Shown here in pieces: positions 42,561-53,649 of a stretch of 64,000 nucleotides of DNA (position 1 is its first letter; each line of letters starts with the position of its first letter). Source of the stretch: Phymatolithon calcareum (taxonomy: Eukaryota; Rhodophyta; Florideophyceae; Hapalidiales); assembly GCA_977006965.1 (NCBI GenBank), contig OZ345359.1, positions 1,860,001 to 1,924,000 of the forward strand. The letters are read 5' to 3'. The position numbers and the translations under genes are program-made. The notes below the pieces were generated by a model. The model was not told the DNA's origin and did no database searches. It was given only the letters and a program-made list of their open reading frames with translations.

Positions 42561-43577
42561 CTACGATCGGCGCATCATGATTTGTCGCACCTGCACGACA
42601 CGTGTGTCGTTTGCATTATCTCCCCCACATTTGCGAAGAGTGTCCTCCCTCAGACGAATCGGATGTTTCTCTGCACTGTCAATGATTATGGCATCAACAG
42701 TGTCGACGACAACACAGTAGTCGACTACACCCACCTGCTCAAGGCGCACGATGAATACTCCCTTAGCATCTTCCGAAAGCCACTTGACAAGGTCCTCCAC
42801 ATCCGACTTAACGGGGACTGACTTTACCGGCACCGATATGTCTCCCAGCACTTTCTTGACCTTGCCCAAATTCTCAAAATGTGTATTCATTCCATCCACT
42901 GCCAGCGCCGCATTCCGTGCTGCAGAGCGCCCAGCCATTCGGTCAACTGCATTGACGATGCAGTCGAACACACAACGCCCAAACCCACCGCGCTGATACA
43001 CCTCACCAAAGTCTTGTGAAAATTCTCTTTCAATTCCCTTTATTGGTGCACGGGTGAGGGGTCCTCCGAGTATGATGATGATGCCGCTATTTTTCGTGCA
43101 CCAACGAATAACAACCTGGCGGAGGTAGGGCTCGACGTTCTCCGACCTTTCCGAAAGGACCGCAGTGGGGGCCTCAACGGTATCGGGCACTTTGCGACCT
43201 TTCTTGAGAGGTCTAAATGACCATGCTATCGCCTTCTGTCCACGCGATGAGACGACCAGAGATTCAACATCAATCTCAAAAAATGTATCGCCTCCGCCGT
43301 ACATTTCCGCAGATCCATAAAATTTTCCAACCTCAAGTATGCTTCCAGATCGGCTGACAGTGCCATCCCCATGAAGTAGACGCTGCAAGTGCCAGCATTC
43401 CGAGCCTGCATCGCCATCACCAACCACCGCCCGAACGTAGTTGCGACCTTCGAGAATCACCATGTCCTGGACTACCGCGGTCGGTTGTTCATGCGTCACA
43501 GGTGCATCGCCTTGCTCGCCATCACCACGCTCGTGGTCATCGACAGCCTCACCACCGACAGAGTCCCGTTTGTTCAT
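42561..43577 (-). CDS. Putative transposon-associated cysteine-peptidase-like protein
   Basis: An intact 338-residue frame, ATG at 43577 and TAG at 42561. Residues ~1-35 are acidic. At ~200-214 lies GRCVFDCIVNAVDRMAGRSA, resembling the Cys-helix of papain-like or Ulp1-like peptidases (C202/C206). At 284-301, VVDYCVVVDTVDAIIIDS has the beta-hairpin pattern expected around a catalytic His (HxVxVD...D), but Cys288 stands where His would be. It may therefore be inactive or not a peptidase. A five-residue duplication (VPVKSVPVKS) is seen at 250-258. Related fragments at 27.1 and 42.1 kb show it is dispersed, so a mobile element is the likely source. No terminal repeats for it were identified. Confidence 0.5.
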   Translation of the reverse strand: MNKRDSVGGEAVDDHERGDGEQGDAPVTHEQPTAVVQDMVILEGRNYVRAVVGDGDAGSECWHLQRLLHGDGTVSRSGSILEVGKFYGSAEMYGGGDTFFEIDVESLVVSSRGQKAIAWSFRPLKKGRKVPDTVEAPTAVLSERSENVEPYLRQVVIRWCTKNSGIIIILGGPLTRAPIKGIEREFSQDFGEVYQRGGFGRCVFDCIVNAVDRMAGRSAARNAALAVDGMNTHFENLGKVKKVLGDISVPVKSVPVKSDVEDLVKWLSEDAKGVFIVRLEQVGVVDYCVVVDTVDAIIIDSAEKHPIRLREDTLRKCGGDNANDTRVVQVRQIMMRRS

Positions 43578-44494
43578 TCCGGCAGCTTGCCCACGGTGTG
43601 GCGGAAGAACAATTCCTCTCTCTTGAAAGAAACGGAGGTCAACGCACTAACGCTGGCAAAGTGTCTTTCCACTCGCATAGATGGCGCCAGCTTGGGTGAG
43701 CGCGGACCGAGATGGAGGTTCGGCGATCGCGGAACGTGAGAGAAATTACCAAACAGGGATGTTGGTTCCTCGAAGTTCGCCGGTTTGGAAGAGGAGAGAG
43801 TTTATGAAAGCAAAACTGCCACCCACAACTCTAGACGACGGAGAGAGTTTGGAACTCGCTGCATTTATGATTATTTGATATTTGCCGAATGGGCACGCTT
43901 TGATCCAAAATTTTCGCCGGGGGCTACCGGCGTCAACAATGATAATACTTTCGAGCGCTTCGCAGCGAAAACAATGAAATGAACAAAGTGAATCGGTGAA
44001 CGTTACATTTTTAAGAAATTCGAATGCCTTTTCAGAAGTTCACACATTTTGGTTGTCGAATTATGCGCCAGTGTAAAATTCTTCTTACCTTCATTTTATA
44101 TGTTTTTCGGCACTGACTCGTTCCTTTGTGGTCACATGCGGATTCACTGCCTCGCTAGTCAGGCCAACGTGCAAAAAACAAGACAATTCTCATGTGCTAA
44201 GGGGGAGCGCGTGGACTATTCAATGTTGTGTCCGTCGCAAACGAAGGGAGCGCATCCATGCGGACTTGTGTTGCAACATTTAAATCAACATAGCCTCGGC
44301 CTTTTATCTATTACTCGGACTTGCAGTGACCTACAATTCAGATCTCTCCTCCAATTCAGCAATCAATGACAATCGCACTCTTCATCTCCTCCGCCCCCAA
44401 AATCAATCATAATCGGTCAATCCCAACTCAAAACATCACCAACTAGTAGGTACTAACAAGATTCGGACACATTTGCTAAAACATCACTTCCCAT
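43578..44494. other. Intergenic, no gene seen
   Basis: This should include the promoter of the 338-residue ORF. The plus-strand frames at 43389-43739 are shadows of that ORF. Nothing else was recognised. Confidence 0.45.
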
Positions 44495-44864
44495 CAGGGC
44501 TGTACCCCCCCCCCAAAAATTGGAATTGCAATATATTGCAATATGCAAGAGCAATCTGAGATTACGCGATCTGTCGGTATTTCAGTAAGTATTGCTCAGC
44601 TCAAAGTATTGCCATTCGTATTGCATAACGCACCCGTTAGCATCGCGTGCTCCCTTCTCTGATTCCGAAGTTGTCTATACTACTCATAATCCTCGTGATG
44701 AGTCCACCCGGGGCTGGAGCCGTTTCTTGCAATTGGTATTGCTGGAAGCATTTAGTTGCAATGCTTATTGCAATACGTATTGCACCCACGCGATTAATAA
44801 CAGATAGTGTTGGGTATTGCGTCTTGGACAGCAATACTCAACAATAGTACTGGAAGCCCCCCTG
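44495..44864. mobile_element. hAT-like miniature element, copy 1
   Basis: A 370-bp non-coding element starts CAGGGCTGTACCCCC at 44495 and ends GCCCCCCTG at 44864. The terminal CAGGG is inverted at both ends, as in hAT elements. The 8 flanking bases are CTTCCCAT (left) and CTTCCCTG (right), 6 of 8 identical, consistent with an aged 8-bp target duplication. The interior is full of TTGCAATA/TATTGCAA palindromes (TTGCAATATATTGCAATA, TTGCAATACGTATTGC). It shares its start, its GGACAGCAATACTCA end and its internal order with copy 2 at 45760. Confidence 0.72.
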
Positions 44865-45759
44865 CTTCCCTGCTCACATGTAAAGCTCCCACAGCCATTG
44901 AATTACTGCTGCACAGGTCAGGAACAGGGCGATTGCTCACAAAAGTCAATTTGAAACACAGCCGATGGTCAGATGCAATAGCGAGCCCAACGGGCAGCTA
45001 ATCTATGTCGAAACAGATGGACTAACTTATGGACACCCAGCCCTTGAATCTTTTTGCATGGGGTTTCCCTCCAAAAAGTTTTCCGACGTACAAGAAAAGC
45101 GGTTTGTTTGCTATTCATCGCGCAAGACTACGAACAGTTTTTCAGAAGTGGCTCAACTTTCTGCGAAGCAGAACATTAATAGCACAAGGACGATAAACTC
45201 GAAGTGCATAAAATCTACTGGATTTCTGGAGTATGCATGGTTACGCTCAACTCCAGTGGTTCAGGCATACAGGAAATGTGCGTTAACAGCGAAACTGGCG
45301 AAAGCAACATCTCAGCGGTTTTCTTTGCAAAGAGTCTCACTTTTGGTGGTGATGCGCGGTGCAGCCCTTCGCATCACATGCAGTACACCGCAAGGCGTAT
45401 AGAATCTTTTTTCTTGAGCTTATTGTGCGACAATATTCTAAATCACTCCTTTGATCAAAGGAGCTAGCATTTCCACCGCAATGTCTTGGCGCTCCTGCAG
45501 AAAACTTACAAGCCCATTCAGAGACTGAAGCGGTCCGCGACCCGAATGCCCAATTGCGCACACTCGCTTCAAGTTACCTCTTGGCAAGTAGCGACGAAAT
45601 TGAGGAGTACTACATCACTCCTCGATTTCATCGCTCATCTCATCATTCTCATTTTGCTGAACTGGGGGAGTCCCACATCTTACGTTTATTCACAATGCTC
45701 TCTGGAAACTCATTCATTACATGACGCAGTATTCCTGCGAATGCTCAGTGCGATGCTAC
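44865..45759. other. Spacer between two related miniature elements
   Basis: A plus-strand frame of 145 codons (44965-45402) is present but overlaps other frames and has no recognisable motif, so I do not call it a gene. Confidence 0.4.
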
Positions 45760-45969
45760 CAGGGCTGTGCCCCAATAAATTGGTACTGCCATATATTACA
45801 ATTTGCAATCTCAGATTGCACGATCCGTCGCGTATGGAAATACGTTTTGTTCACCTCATCGTTTTGCAGTACGAATTGGTAAGTTCAATGAATTGCAGTT
45901 CATATTGAATAACGTACCCGTGATCATTGTGTGCTCCGGCCTCTGATTTGGGAGTAGCGCAACGTAGTT

Positions 45970-46049
45970 GTTCGGCTTACAAAATTCATTATGTAGAACA
46001 CAATTCATGCATGAATTGAGTTCTACATAATGAGTTGTGCAAGCCGAAC
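45970..46049. repeat. Foldback repeat A, 80 bp
   Basis: A near-perfect palindrome starts GTTCGGCTT and ends AAGCCGAAC, with TTATGTAGAAC/GTTCTACATAA inside and the centre AATTCATGCATGAATT. Each arm is about 39 bases. Confidence 0.9.
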
Positions 46050-46051
46050 AG

Positions 46052-46135
46052 GAATCCATTCTATCATTTCATACTACCAAGTGGTTTATCATGCATGATA
46101 CACCACTTGGTAATATGAAATGATAAAATGGATTC
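46052..46135. repeat. Foldback repeat B, 84 bp
   Basis: A second near-perfect palindrome follows two bases after the first. It starts GAATCCAT and ends ATGGATTC, includes ACCAAGTGGT/ACCACTTGGT, and has the centre TATCATGCATGATA. Its sequence is different from foldback A except for the ATGCAT centre. Confidence 0.9.
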
Positions 46136-46314
46136 TTGTACCGGATGGTGCTGTTGAATTGCAATGCGTATTGCTTGAAGCATTTAATCGCAATTTCTTA
46201 CTGCTCGATGCCCTTGTATTGCACGACGTATTTCACCGCGTCATAGATAGCAATACGTATTGGGTATTTGTGTCATGGACAGCAATACTCAGCAATAGTA
46301 CTGGGCGCAGCCTG

Positions 46315-47574
46315 GATGTCACCTATATCATCATCCAGACTCGCAGAAATGCTACAGGATCGAGGGCGCGATCTGCATAAAATCGCTCCAAACTTATCCG
46401 AACATCAGCTTTTTGAAAGAGAAAAAAGTTCGGATAGATACGATTTTTTCTTAATTCGCTTGAAATAAGCGCACAATCTTGACTTTTCCTGAGTGCTGTG
46501 ATGTTAATCACAGAAAAGAAGACCAAAAATGATTTATTCAAGTCCCGTAATAAAAAATGTACCGGAGTAACGTTCACTCTATGTTCACTTGCTGCTCATC
46601 ATGGGAACATACAGTGAATGTTACTCTGTTACAAAAAGGCTGTAGCACTGATCTAGCTAGAGATAGTAATGAAGAAAGACTATTGCAGGGATCTAGATAC
46701 AGCAAATAATAAATAGAAGAAAACACTAGAAGCCACTGGCATTTAACTTTTTCTTGTGCACGAACTAATGAGCACACATCGCAATAGCAATCTCATTTGA
46801 CTAATATAACTCGTTCGTAGATATGGCCTCGATTGAGAACGAATGCAATGGAACCTCTAAGCCAAAGTACTGGGAAGGGCACTACTCGGCATCGGCTTTC
46901 GCACAAAGGACCGGCCACTGCTCTTGACATGAGTAGGGTGCACGTCACCGACGCTGAAAGAAAAAGTCGAACCTATCCGCTGTTACATCCAAGTCAAGCC
47001 GGCGATCGAAGCGTGCTTCACGTGATCTGCGACATCACCCGCGCGGGTGCTGTCGCGACGTCGAACCTCTTGATTTGACGTCTCTCCAAGCAAGATCGAT
47101 TTCTTTGATTTCAACCAAACTATCCTGACAAGGTAGATTGTCTAGAACATAAGCCGAAAATGGCTCTGATTCTGTTAATCCGGGCGTCAGGTGCCGTGCC
47201 TAAAAATAGGGGGCTGCGGTTGGTACGCTCCCCAGGGGATGGGCCTTAATGACGCGAGCAATGGACAGAGGGAGAAGTCAGAGTGATTGCAGAATAGGTA
47301 AGGAGGTGCACAAGTGATCTAAAGTACCGCATGGTACGCAGAATACCTACAATTATTGTAGATGCTGTATGTTACACCACGCCAGAATCTCTCTTTAGTG
47401 ACATGCCCTTGTCGCAAATTCGAACTCTGGGAAAGCACAGTCGAGAAGACAAGGGACAACGGGTCTCAGGTGGCTCCGTCTCGCACACTGCCGCCTGTGT
47501 CTCATAACAAGACAAGACAGGAAATTCGGAGACAGTCTAACTGGCTCTTGATGAGCGCCGCTTCATTCTCCAGC
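46315..47574. other. Intergenic, no gene seen
   Basis: Contains a local inverted match (GAGTAACGTTCACT at about 46565 against AGTGAATGTTACTC at 46612) and otherwise only short overlapping frames. Confidence 0.45.
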
Positions 47575-47905
47575 GCCGATAACCAGATTCCGAATGGTAT
47601 AAATACGACAGCACCCGACCACAACATTGAGTCGAAAGGCAGTCGGAAGGAATATCAACAAATTTTGGTCGGCTCAATTCTCCTTCAGGAGCACATGGAG
47701 AGAAGTGCCGGTGTAGGCATCGCGCCATGCCTGGTCCCCGTTTGGGAAAGCAGCGGTCATAACGGATCACTAAGACCAACCGGTGTGTGACGACATTCTT
47801 GAACAGCACGAGGACCTTCCGTGGTGTTCTACAACGCTGAGCGCGCAATAGGTGATAAACCCTTCTTGTGTTCTGAACCGTTCATTGCCGTTTTGCGACA
47901 GCCCT
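47575..47905 (+). pseudogene. Transposon coding remnant, plus-strand copy
   Basis: In pieces it reads SRKEYQQILVGSILLQEHME, then after a stop and frame change FYNAERAIGDKPFLCSEPFI. The same protein, in different pieces, is found inverted at 48355-48705, about 80% identical in DNA. Conservation of amino acids between two broken copies shows a once-coding mobile gene. The family was not recognised. Confidence 0.55.
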
Positions 47906-48354
47906 GCGTAAACATGCAAGCTGCTGTGCATAGTCTAGAAAATGTTCTAAAATCCTCTCCTTTGAGAAACGATCGTTGGCGTCTAAAAAATGTGAGCACC
48001 TTGTGAGGAAATTTGTTAATAAAAGTTTGCAAAGACTCAGATCTTAAGCAATACAGCTTCTCTTGCGTTTACCTATAATCTAGTAATTCAGATTCCCTTG
48101 CTTCTAATTTCTCTTACATTTCTTTTCCGTGGCACTTTCTTGTTTGCTTCTAAGTTTCACCTGTTTGTAGAGCTTCTCTGAGATAGTCTTCACTCTTCTG
48201 ATATTCAATAAACAAAAAAGTACTCTTTCTTATCAAAATGAGACGAAAAGAAATGCTTACAGTTCTTTTAGCTCTCTCTTTGTCCTCTATGGCCGTGGAA
48301 ATGACCGTGCAAAGCTCGTGGCTTCAACACGCTGTTTCTACACACTGGGGGTGG

Positions 48355-48705
48355 TTACAGTGTGACAAAACGGTAATGAACAATTCAGAACAAAAGAAAA
48401 GTCTAGTACCTTTCGCGCTCTCAGCGTTGTAGATCCTCGCGAAGGTCCATGCGCTGTTGAAGAATGTTGTCGCGCACCAGTTATCATAATCGGTGTAGAT
48501 GCTTAATGACCGCTGGTTTCCCAAAACGGGTACCGAGCATGGCGCGACGCGTACACCGGCCACTTCTCACCGTGTACTGCCAGAGGAGCACTGAGCCGAC
48601 CAAGACTTGTTGATACTTCTTCCGCTTGCCTTCCGACTCAACGTGGTGCTCGAGTGCAGTCGTATTTGTACCATTCCGAATCTCGTCAACGGCCAATCAA
48701 ACTGC
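48355..48705 (-). pseudogene. Transposon coding remnant, minus-strand copy
   Basis: This is the inverted partner of 47575-47905. It encodes KRKKYQQVLVGSVLLWQYTV and, after a frame change, ARIYNAESAKGTRLFFCSEL. The two copies point at each other across ~450 bases. Confidence 0.55.
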
Positions 48706-51137
48706 CTCTGATTTTCCTCAAAAGGTCATGAGAAAGCGCAACGGTCTGCCAAACGGAGTCGCTTGAGGTACGTTATTTCTTGTCCTTTCGAGGGTGTTAT
48801 TCTTTGACTTCGAAACTGCGACATGCAGAGACAGGCTCGCCCTCATCGTCGTTGCAGAGAACAACATCCGGGGGCTTATTGTGCTGAGCCTCAAGCTATA
48901 CAGTTCTGGTGTTGTATTTGTTCAGTACGTGTTGATCTTCAAGGTAACGATGTATTATAGCGTCCTTCATTCCACTTGACCCAAACGCGATCGTCCAGGT
49001 ATCATTTCTAGGAGAAAACAAGAGAACTTCTCCAACGCTTCAATCTGTTCACACGTCAATTGGAAGGAAAGTGTTTCACGCTCTTATGATACTGTGCAGA
49101 AATATACAATCTAACAAACGCTAAAACGGACTCTGTTAATGTACCTTCTGTTGCTGGACCAGCTTCCTGTACAATTAGTTTGAATTCAACAACTTGATCG
49201 CACATGTGTCTATAATTAACGCCGCGTGTGCGTGATAATGTAAAGACCGTAGAGCTCAAGCTCAATGATGAAGCAATTGATGTCCCAAAACAGTGTGTCG
49301 AGCTGGCGCCGCCGTTGTCAAAGCAGCACATTATTGAAACATTGACAAGAATTGACATTTCTGTACAAGTGCCACTGTTTATAGCAAGTCCGTACAAATC
49401 GATGCAAGAGCGAACCATAACTGTGCGGAAATGAACGATATGGGTTTAGTGCAGCACAGTATGGTACTCCACAGTAAGGAATGCTGCGGTCCGTGTTTAC
49501 AGAACTGTACTGTACTGTAAGTAGAGGAGTGGAATTCTGTCTAGTAGACAGAATTAGGCAGGTTCTACTGTCCAATTTCCCTTAAATTTATGGGAACTTG
49601 GACAGTAGGCAAGGGCTTGCGCACTAAAGTCAGGAGGTGACATAATCATATGATTATCGCGAGAGGTGCAAACGGTCTGCAAAACTGTACGATATTTCTG
49701 TCCATGAAGCGCTAATTGCACCGGGCCCTCTGCTAGGACGGGTTCTTTGGAACACTAGATTCCCTGGAGACCAGTTAACACTTTCCTCCACGCCAGGGGG
49801 CCCAAGCACTACCATAAAACTATAACCATACAATGTACAACTAAACAATTGTTTGAAACGGAGGGAAGCGTATTCCCGTTCAACTACATTATCATCCGAA
49901 CTAGAGCGACTTGAGATCGATCTCAGTTCATCTATTATTTGCGAAAGTTGATCCTTAATGAGGTCTTAGGAAAGTTACTGACGGCTTTTAAAAAGCCCTC
50001 TGTAGCATTCCTTAGACTGTACGGGAGCAGCTTTTCTGTACTTGTTCCAATGATAGAATTAACAATTGGCACATTATCCATATTGGAAGGCAGCGTGCGA
50101 GTTTGCCCCTAACACGCAAGGGGGGATAAATTTATTGCATTCCTTTTTGCTACAATGCACTCACTGCTTTTGCCTTGGGCGCGGGTGCGAGAAAAGTCGA
50201 GTACGGGAACACAACTACGCAGGGAAACCAGCGCTCTGGTTTATTTCCGAATTTCTTTCTGATAAGAGCCGAAACTGTTCCTTGTCAACTTCTCTTTTCC
50301 GCTTTCCTCTTTGAGCGGAGAAAAAGGGAAGCGCAAAGCATACAGCCGCCTCTTAGTGTATCATAGCTCGTACTCTTAAGTTCATTCCCGCGTAAGAGCA
50401 GAAGACACTCGCCAAGTGGGATCATTTATGAAAGACTTTTCGAATTCGATGCACGTGCGGACGGCAACAGATCAATTTTTTTTCCACGACGACATTGAGG
50501 GTGGGTTCGAAGGGTATTGTATTTATGATGACACGGCAAAGGTCGACACCCAGAGCGATTTATTCGGACACAACCTGACGAGGCTTACTGATTGAAAAAA
50601 ATGTGAGCTGGAGCAGTCGGACTTGAAGATCTTCCCATACTAAACTTACTTTGATAGCGCTCTTCCTTGGACTTTTCTGATTCTAGGCGTGTACAGTTTG
50701 TCCTCTGCGACTGGATAGCAATAAAGTCCGTCTCTGGAAGTTTTCTGCGGCTGGATGAAAACGCCGTAAACAGGACTCATTTACTCGCCAACTCTGAGTT
50801 CATTCAGTACAGTGTAATTGCTCATTTTTATTGAGGTGCCCGGTGCCCCCTTGAAGGAGTAAGTTGGCAACCTTCCATTTTCTAGAGGGTTTCTAGCTGC
50901 ATGTATCATACCTGCTCGTTAGGACCATCTCTACTTGTTCGGCTGCTGTCAGGCCGAATTAGTTCCAGGATTCCTCGATACGATGCTGCTGGTCTCCACC
51001 CCAGGGAGCGTGGCCAGTGGTCAGTCAAGTTCTCAAGAATCGTTACTAATTCCCTTCGCTGGCTTCTCGTCCGATTATTCAGCACAGGAGACGGATTGCT
51101 GTTGACGTGTGTACTGCTCAGGCAGAGAGCACCTATT
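48706..51137. other. Gene-free region with hairpins
   Basis: There is no supported gene. A 68-codon plus-strand stretch at 49228-49434 (KLNDEAIDVPKQCVELAPPL) has a protein-like composition but lacks an ATG and is overlapped by a longer reverse frame. Two hairpins lie at 49533-49608. Confidence 0.4.
49533..49608. repeat. Two consecutive hairpins
   Basis: AATTCTGTCTA-G-TAGACAGAATT (49533-49555) is a perfect inverted repeat with a one-base loop. Nine bases later, CTACTGTCCAA...TTGGACAGTAG (49565-49608) pairs over 11 bases plus an inner TTCCC/GGGAA stem. Confidence 0.85.
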
Positions 51138-51377
51138 GGCTTGTTGAATCATGACGAATACGACATTGTTTGTAGTAGCAGACTGGAAATGACGAGATGG
51201 AACGCCCTGGTCGACAATTATGGCGTCTAAAGTCACATGCAAGTTTATTTGTTTGTGTTTGTTTGCAAGTGACTTTAGACGCAATAATTGTCGACCAGGG
51301 CGTTCCATCTCGTCATTTCCAGTCTGCTACTACTGTATAGTGCAAACAATGTCCTCTTCATCACGATCCGACAAGCC
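51138..51377. repeat. Long inverted repeat (~105-bp arms)
   Basis: The arms are 51138-51243 and 51260-51377, nearly identical on opposite strands (CTGGAAATGACGAGATGGAA / TTCCATCTCGTCATTTCCAG). They are separated by a T/G-rich loop. Each arm, read outwards, can encode LDAIIVDQGVPSRHFQSATT, so it may derive from a mobile gene. A weaker third copy of the core follows at about 51390-51465. Confidence 0.85.
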
Positions 51378-53537
51378 AGTGCGTCCAATTACGGCGTCTA
51401 CAGTAACTTGAAAATTCACAAGCTTTACTGTACTGTAGACGCTAAAAGTGTCAACCAGGGCATTCGATCATACAGTTGTAGCGTCTCGATCCTGTCCTGT
51501 CACTCAAGAAGCGCTTTTGAGGACCACAGCCCGTTGCGGGCAACATTAACGCTGGGCACCGTCCTTCTGTGTACAAAGAGCGCGGACCGCGGCCAAGTTG
51601 GTTACAGTACGTATCGGGACGGACGTACACGATTGCAGGAAGGAGTGTCTTGCACCTATTCGTTTCAAAGCAGGCTTTGCCGGAGCGAAAACATCTATGC
51701 GCAGTACGTATAAAAGTGTCAGCGCAGTCATAAATTTTGTTCACTTTCTTTCATTTGCAAGCAATTCTATGGGCGACGTGTGATAGGCCATCGAGCACGC
51801 GGTATAATACAGCCATGTATCATACTGTATTGTGCTGCGGAGATCATCTCCACAGCACCATACATCAATCATTCTGACAGACTGTTTTTTCAAACAACAG
51901 ACACTTATGACATCCCGTCCTTCGGCGCGCCGTCAGGTGCGTTTCCGTTTCAGCGCGCCGCGTTCGTTTGAAAGGGTACGTAGATGCAAGAAATAGAAAT
52001 TTGAACTTGCAGCGTGTGCAGTTCCGTTCACGCGCGCTGGCTTCTGTGCGTCGGCGGACTCAGCGTCCAGTAAATGAATTTAAAAAATTGAGCAGTTGAC
52101 GCTATGTTTGTGCTCCAAAAGTTTTGCTCTTGTGCCCTTTGTACGTACTGTACTGTAACTTGCTTGTTTCGCTTCCCCTTTTTTGCTTCTGTCAAACTGC
52201 AAGAACTTTCTTCTTTCTAGCACTCTCGTGCGAAAGCTTCAGTCTCTTTCGCTTCGAGAGCTACAACTGATTAACCTGCCTCTTCTCGTGTTCAGTTGCA
52301 CCTTCCTCAGTGGCAGCGAAGTTGACGATCGACCGCAAAAAGAGCAGCATTGCAATATTTGGCATTCATCCAGTGACTTTTTCGATTGAATTCATTAATG
52401 CAAACCAGAGACTTTTAGAAGGAGCAACGGACTATTCAGTACGTTTGTCGGTTGCTACGGTTCGCATAAGTTTTCCTTTGCAGGCTCTTGCAGCCAAAAC
52501 TGATGGCCATCTGACTCCGCAACCGACATCACATCATGGGATGTCTCAAGGCGGGTGAGCTACAGTACCCATCTTAACGGCGCGGGGCATCAATTGACGC
52601 CCTGCGCCGTTCAAATTCACATCCTGCCTCGTACAGGGCGATCCGGATGGTAAGCGCACGACCGCCGCGCAACCGCTCGGTTCGCACTGCCAGGCAGTCA
52701 CGTTGTCCTCCCTGACTGCTCGTTCAGACTCCCCTGATGTCTCCAAACGTATACTGGTGTTCGATTCAGTAGCACACACTGGCAGTCGATAGTGCGGTAC
52801 GACACACTGTCTGAACCAATACGTTTTCAGCCATGACCGAAAACGCAGTGCACTGCCCTCATCATCCTTAAGGATTCAAGTCGCTCAACTCCGCCCTGAT
52901 GGTCGTTTGTACAAATTTGGGTATTTCTGATGAGAAATACAGGATGAGAACAACGTACATTACTCTCCGCCCGATACGCTTCCATTGGCTGCAACAGGAT
53001 GCAGTCCCGCCACTGGTGCAATGAACATTCTGTTTTTTCACAATTTTTCATTTGGTCTTTCTGTCCTTTGTAATCAGCGAAAAAATTGCCGGATTATACA
53101 TAAACGAGATGAAGGTATGGAGCTGCTCGATGAGCAGTGACCAAACACGAATCGTGTGTGTGCACGTGACAAAAACTGATCCTCGGCATATATATTATAT
53201 GTGATGCACTTCATTTTGATTTGAAATTCTAGACTTGGGTGTGACGAAATCCAAAACTTTCAAATTTTCATGCATTTTCCAGTATCGAAAAGCCTCGACT
53301 GGATACCTTCCACGCCGCGTCTCATTACGTATTCGACTCACTACTGCCGGCAATAATCGCGCGGTGGCATAAAGGATGACACCGTGGCACCGGGAAGACC
53401 TCGATTCTGCTCAACTGTATTCATCTCCATATCTGTCCCGCCGAGAGCTATACGTATCACCTTCCGCACCCGCGCACAGCCCACCCATTGGCGTCCACGG
53501 CGACCGCATGCACCACTTCCCGATTGCCACCGCCCGC
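51378..53537. other. Gene-free region
   Basis: No supported gene. It contains TACTGTACTGTA at about 52147 and a GC-rich hairpin at 52576-52611. The right end is presumed promoter of the cyclin at 53650. Confidence 0.45.
52576..52611. repeat. GC-rich hairpin
   Basis: AACGGCGCGGGGC and GCCCTGCGCCGTT pair over 12 of 13 positions around a 10-base loop. Confidence 0.8.
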
Positions 53538-53543
53538 TATAAA
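53538..53543 (+). promoter_or_regulatory. TATA box of cyclin gene A
   Basis: TATAAA in GC-rich context (CGCTATAAATCC), 112 bases before the ATG at 53650. The paralogue at 57577-58065 also has TATAAA upstream, which supports function. Confidence 0.6.
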
Positions 53544-53633
53544 TCCTGACCGCCACACGCTCGTCCATCACTCGACTAGGAAACTTTCATCAACCTTAAC
53601 CCCACCGCTGACCTCCTACGCAGACCCGCAAGA

Positions 53634-53648
53634 CACACACACACACAC
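53634..53648. repeat. (AC)n microsatellite in the 5' leader
   Basis: An AC run of about seven units ends immediately before the start codon of cyclin gene A (ACACACGATGGG). Confidence 0.8.
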
Positions 53649-53649
53649 G

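Larger units (their letters stand above)
45760..46314. mobile_element. hAT-like miniature element, copy 2 with nested foldbacks
   Basis: A 555-bp element starts CAGGGCTGTGCCCCA at 45760. Its right end, read in reverse, is CAGGCTGCGCCCAGTACT (ending 46314). Flanking 8-mers are GATGCTAC and GATGTCAC, 6 of 8 identical. It aligns with copy 1 along both ends, but has an extra ~170 bases in the middle consisting of two hairpins (separate entries). Confidence 0.72.

Noticed and set aside
43389-43739. Plus-strand frame antisense to the peptidase-like ORF
   Set aside because: It is most likely a shadow of the minus-strand gene and has no recognisable features.
49228-49434. 68-codon plus-strand stretch with protein-like composition
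   Set aside because: It has no ATG, a longer frame overlaps on the other strand, and no motif or splice context is strong enough to call an exon.
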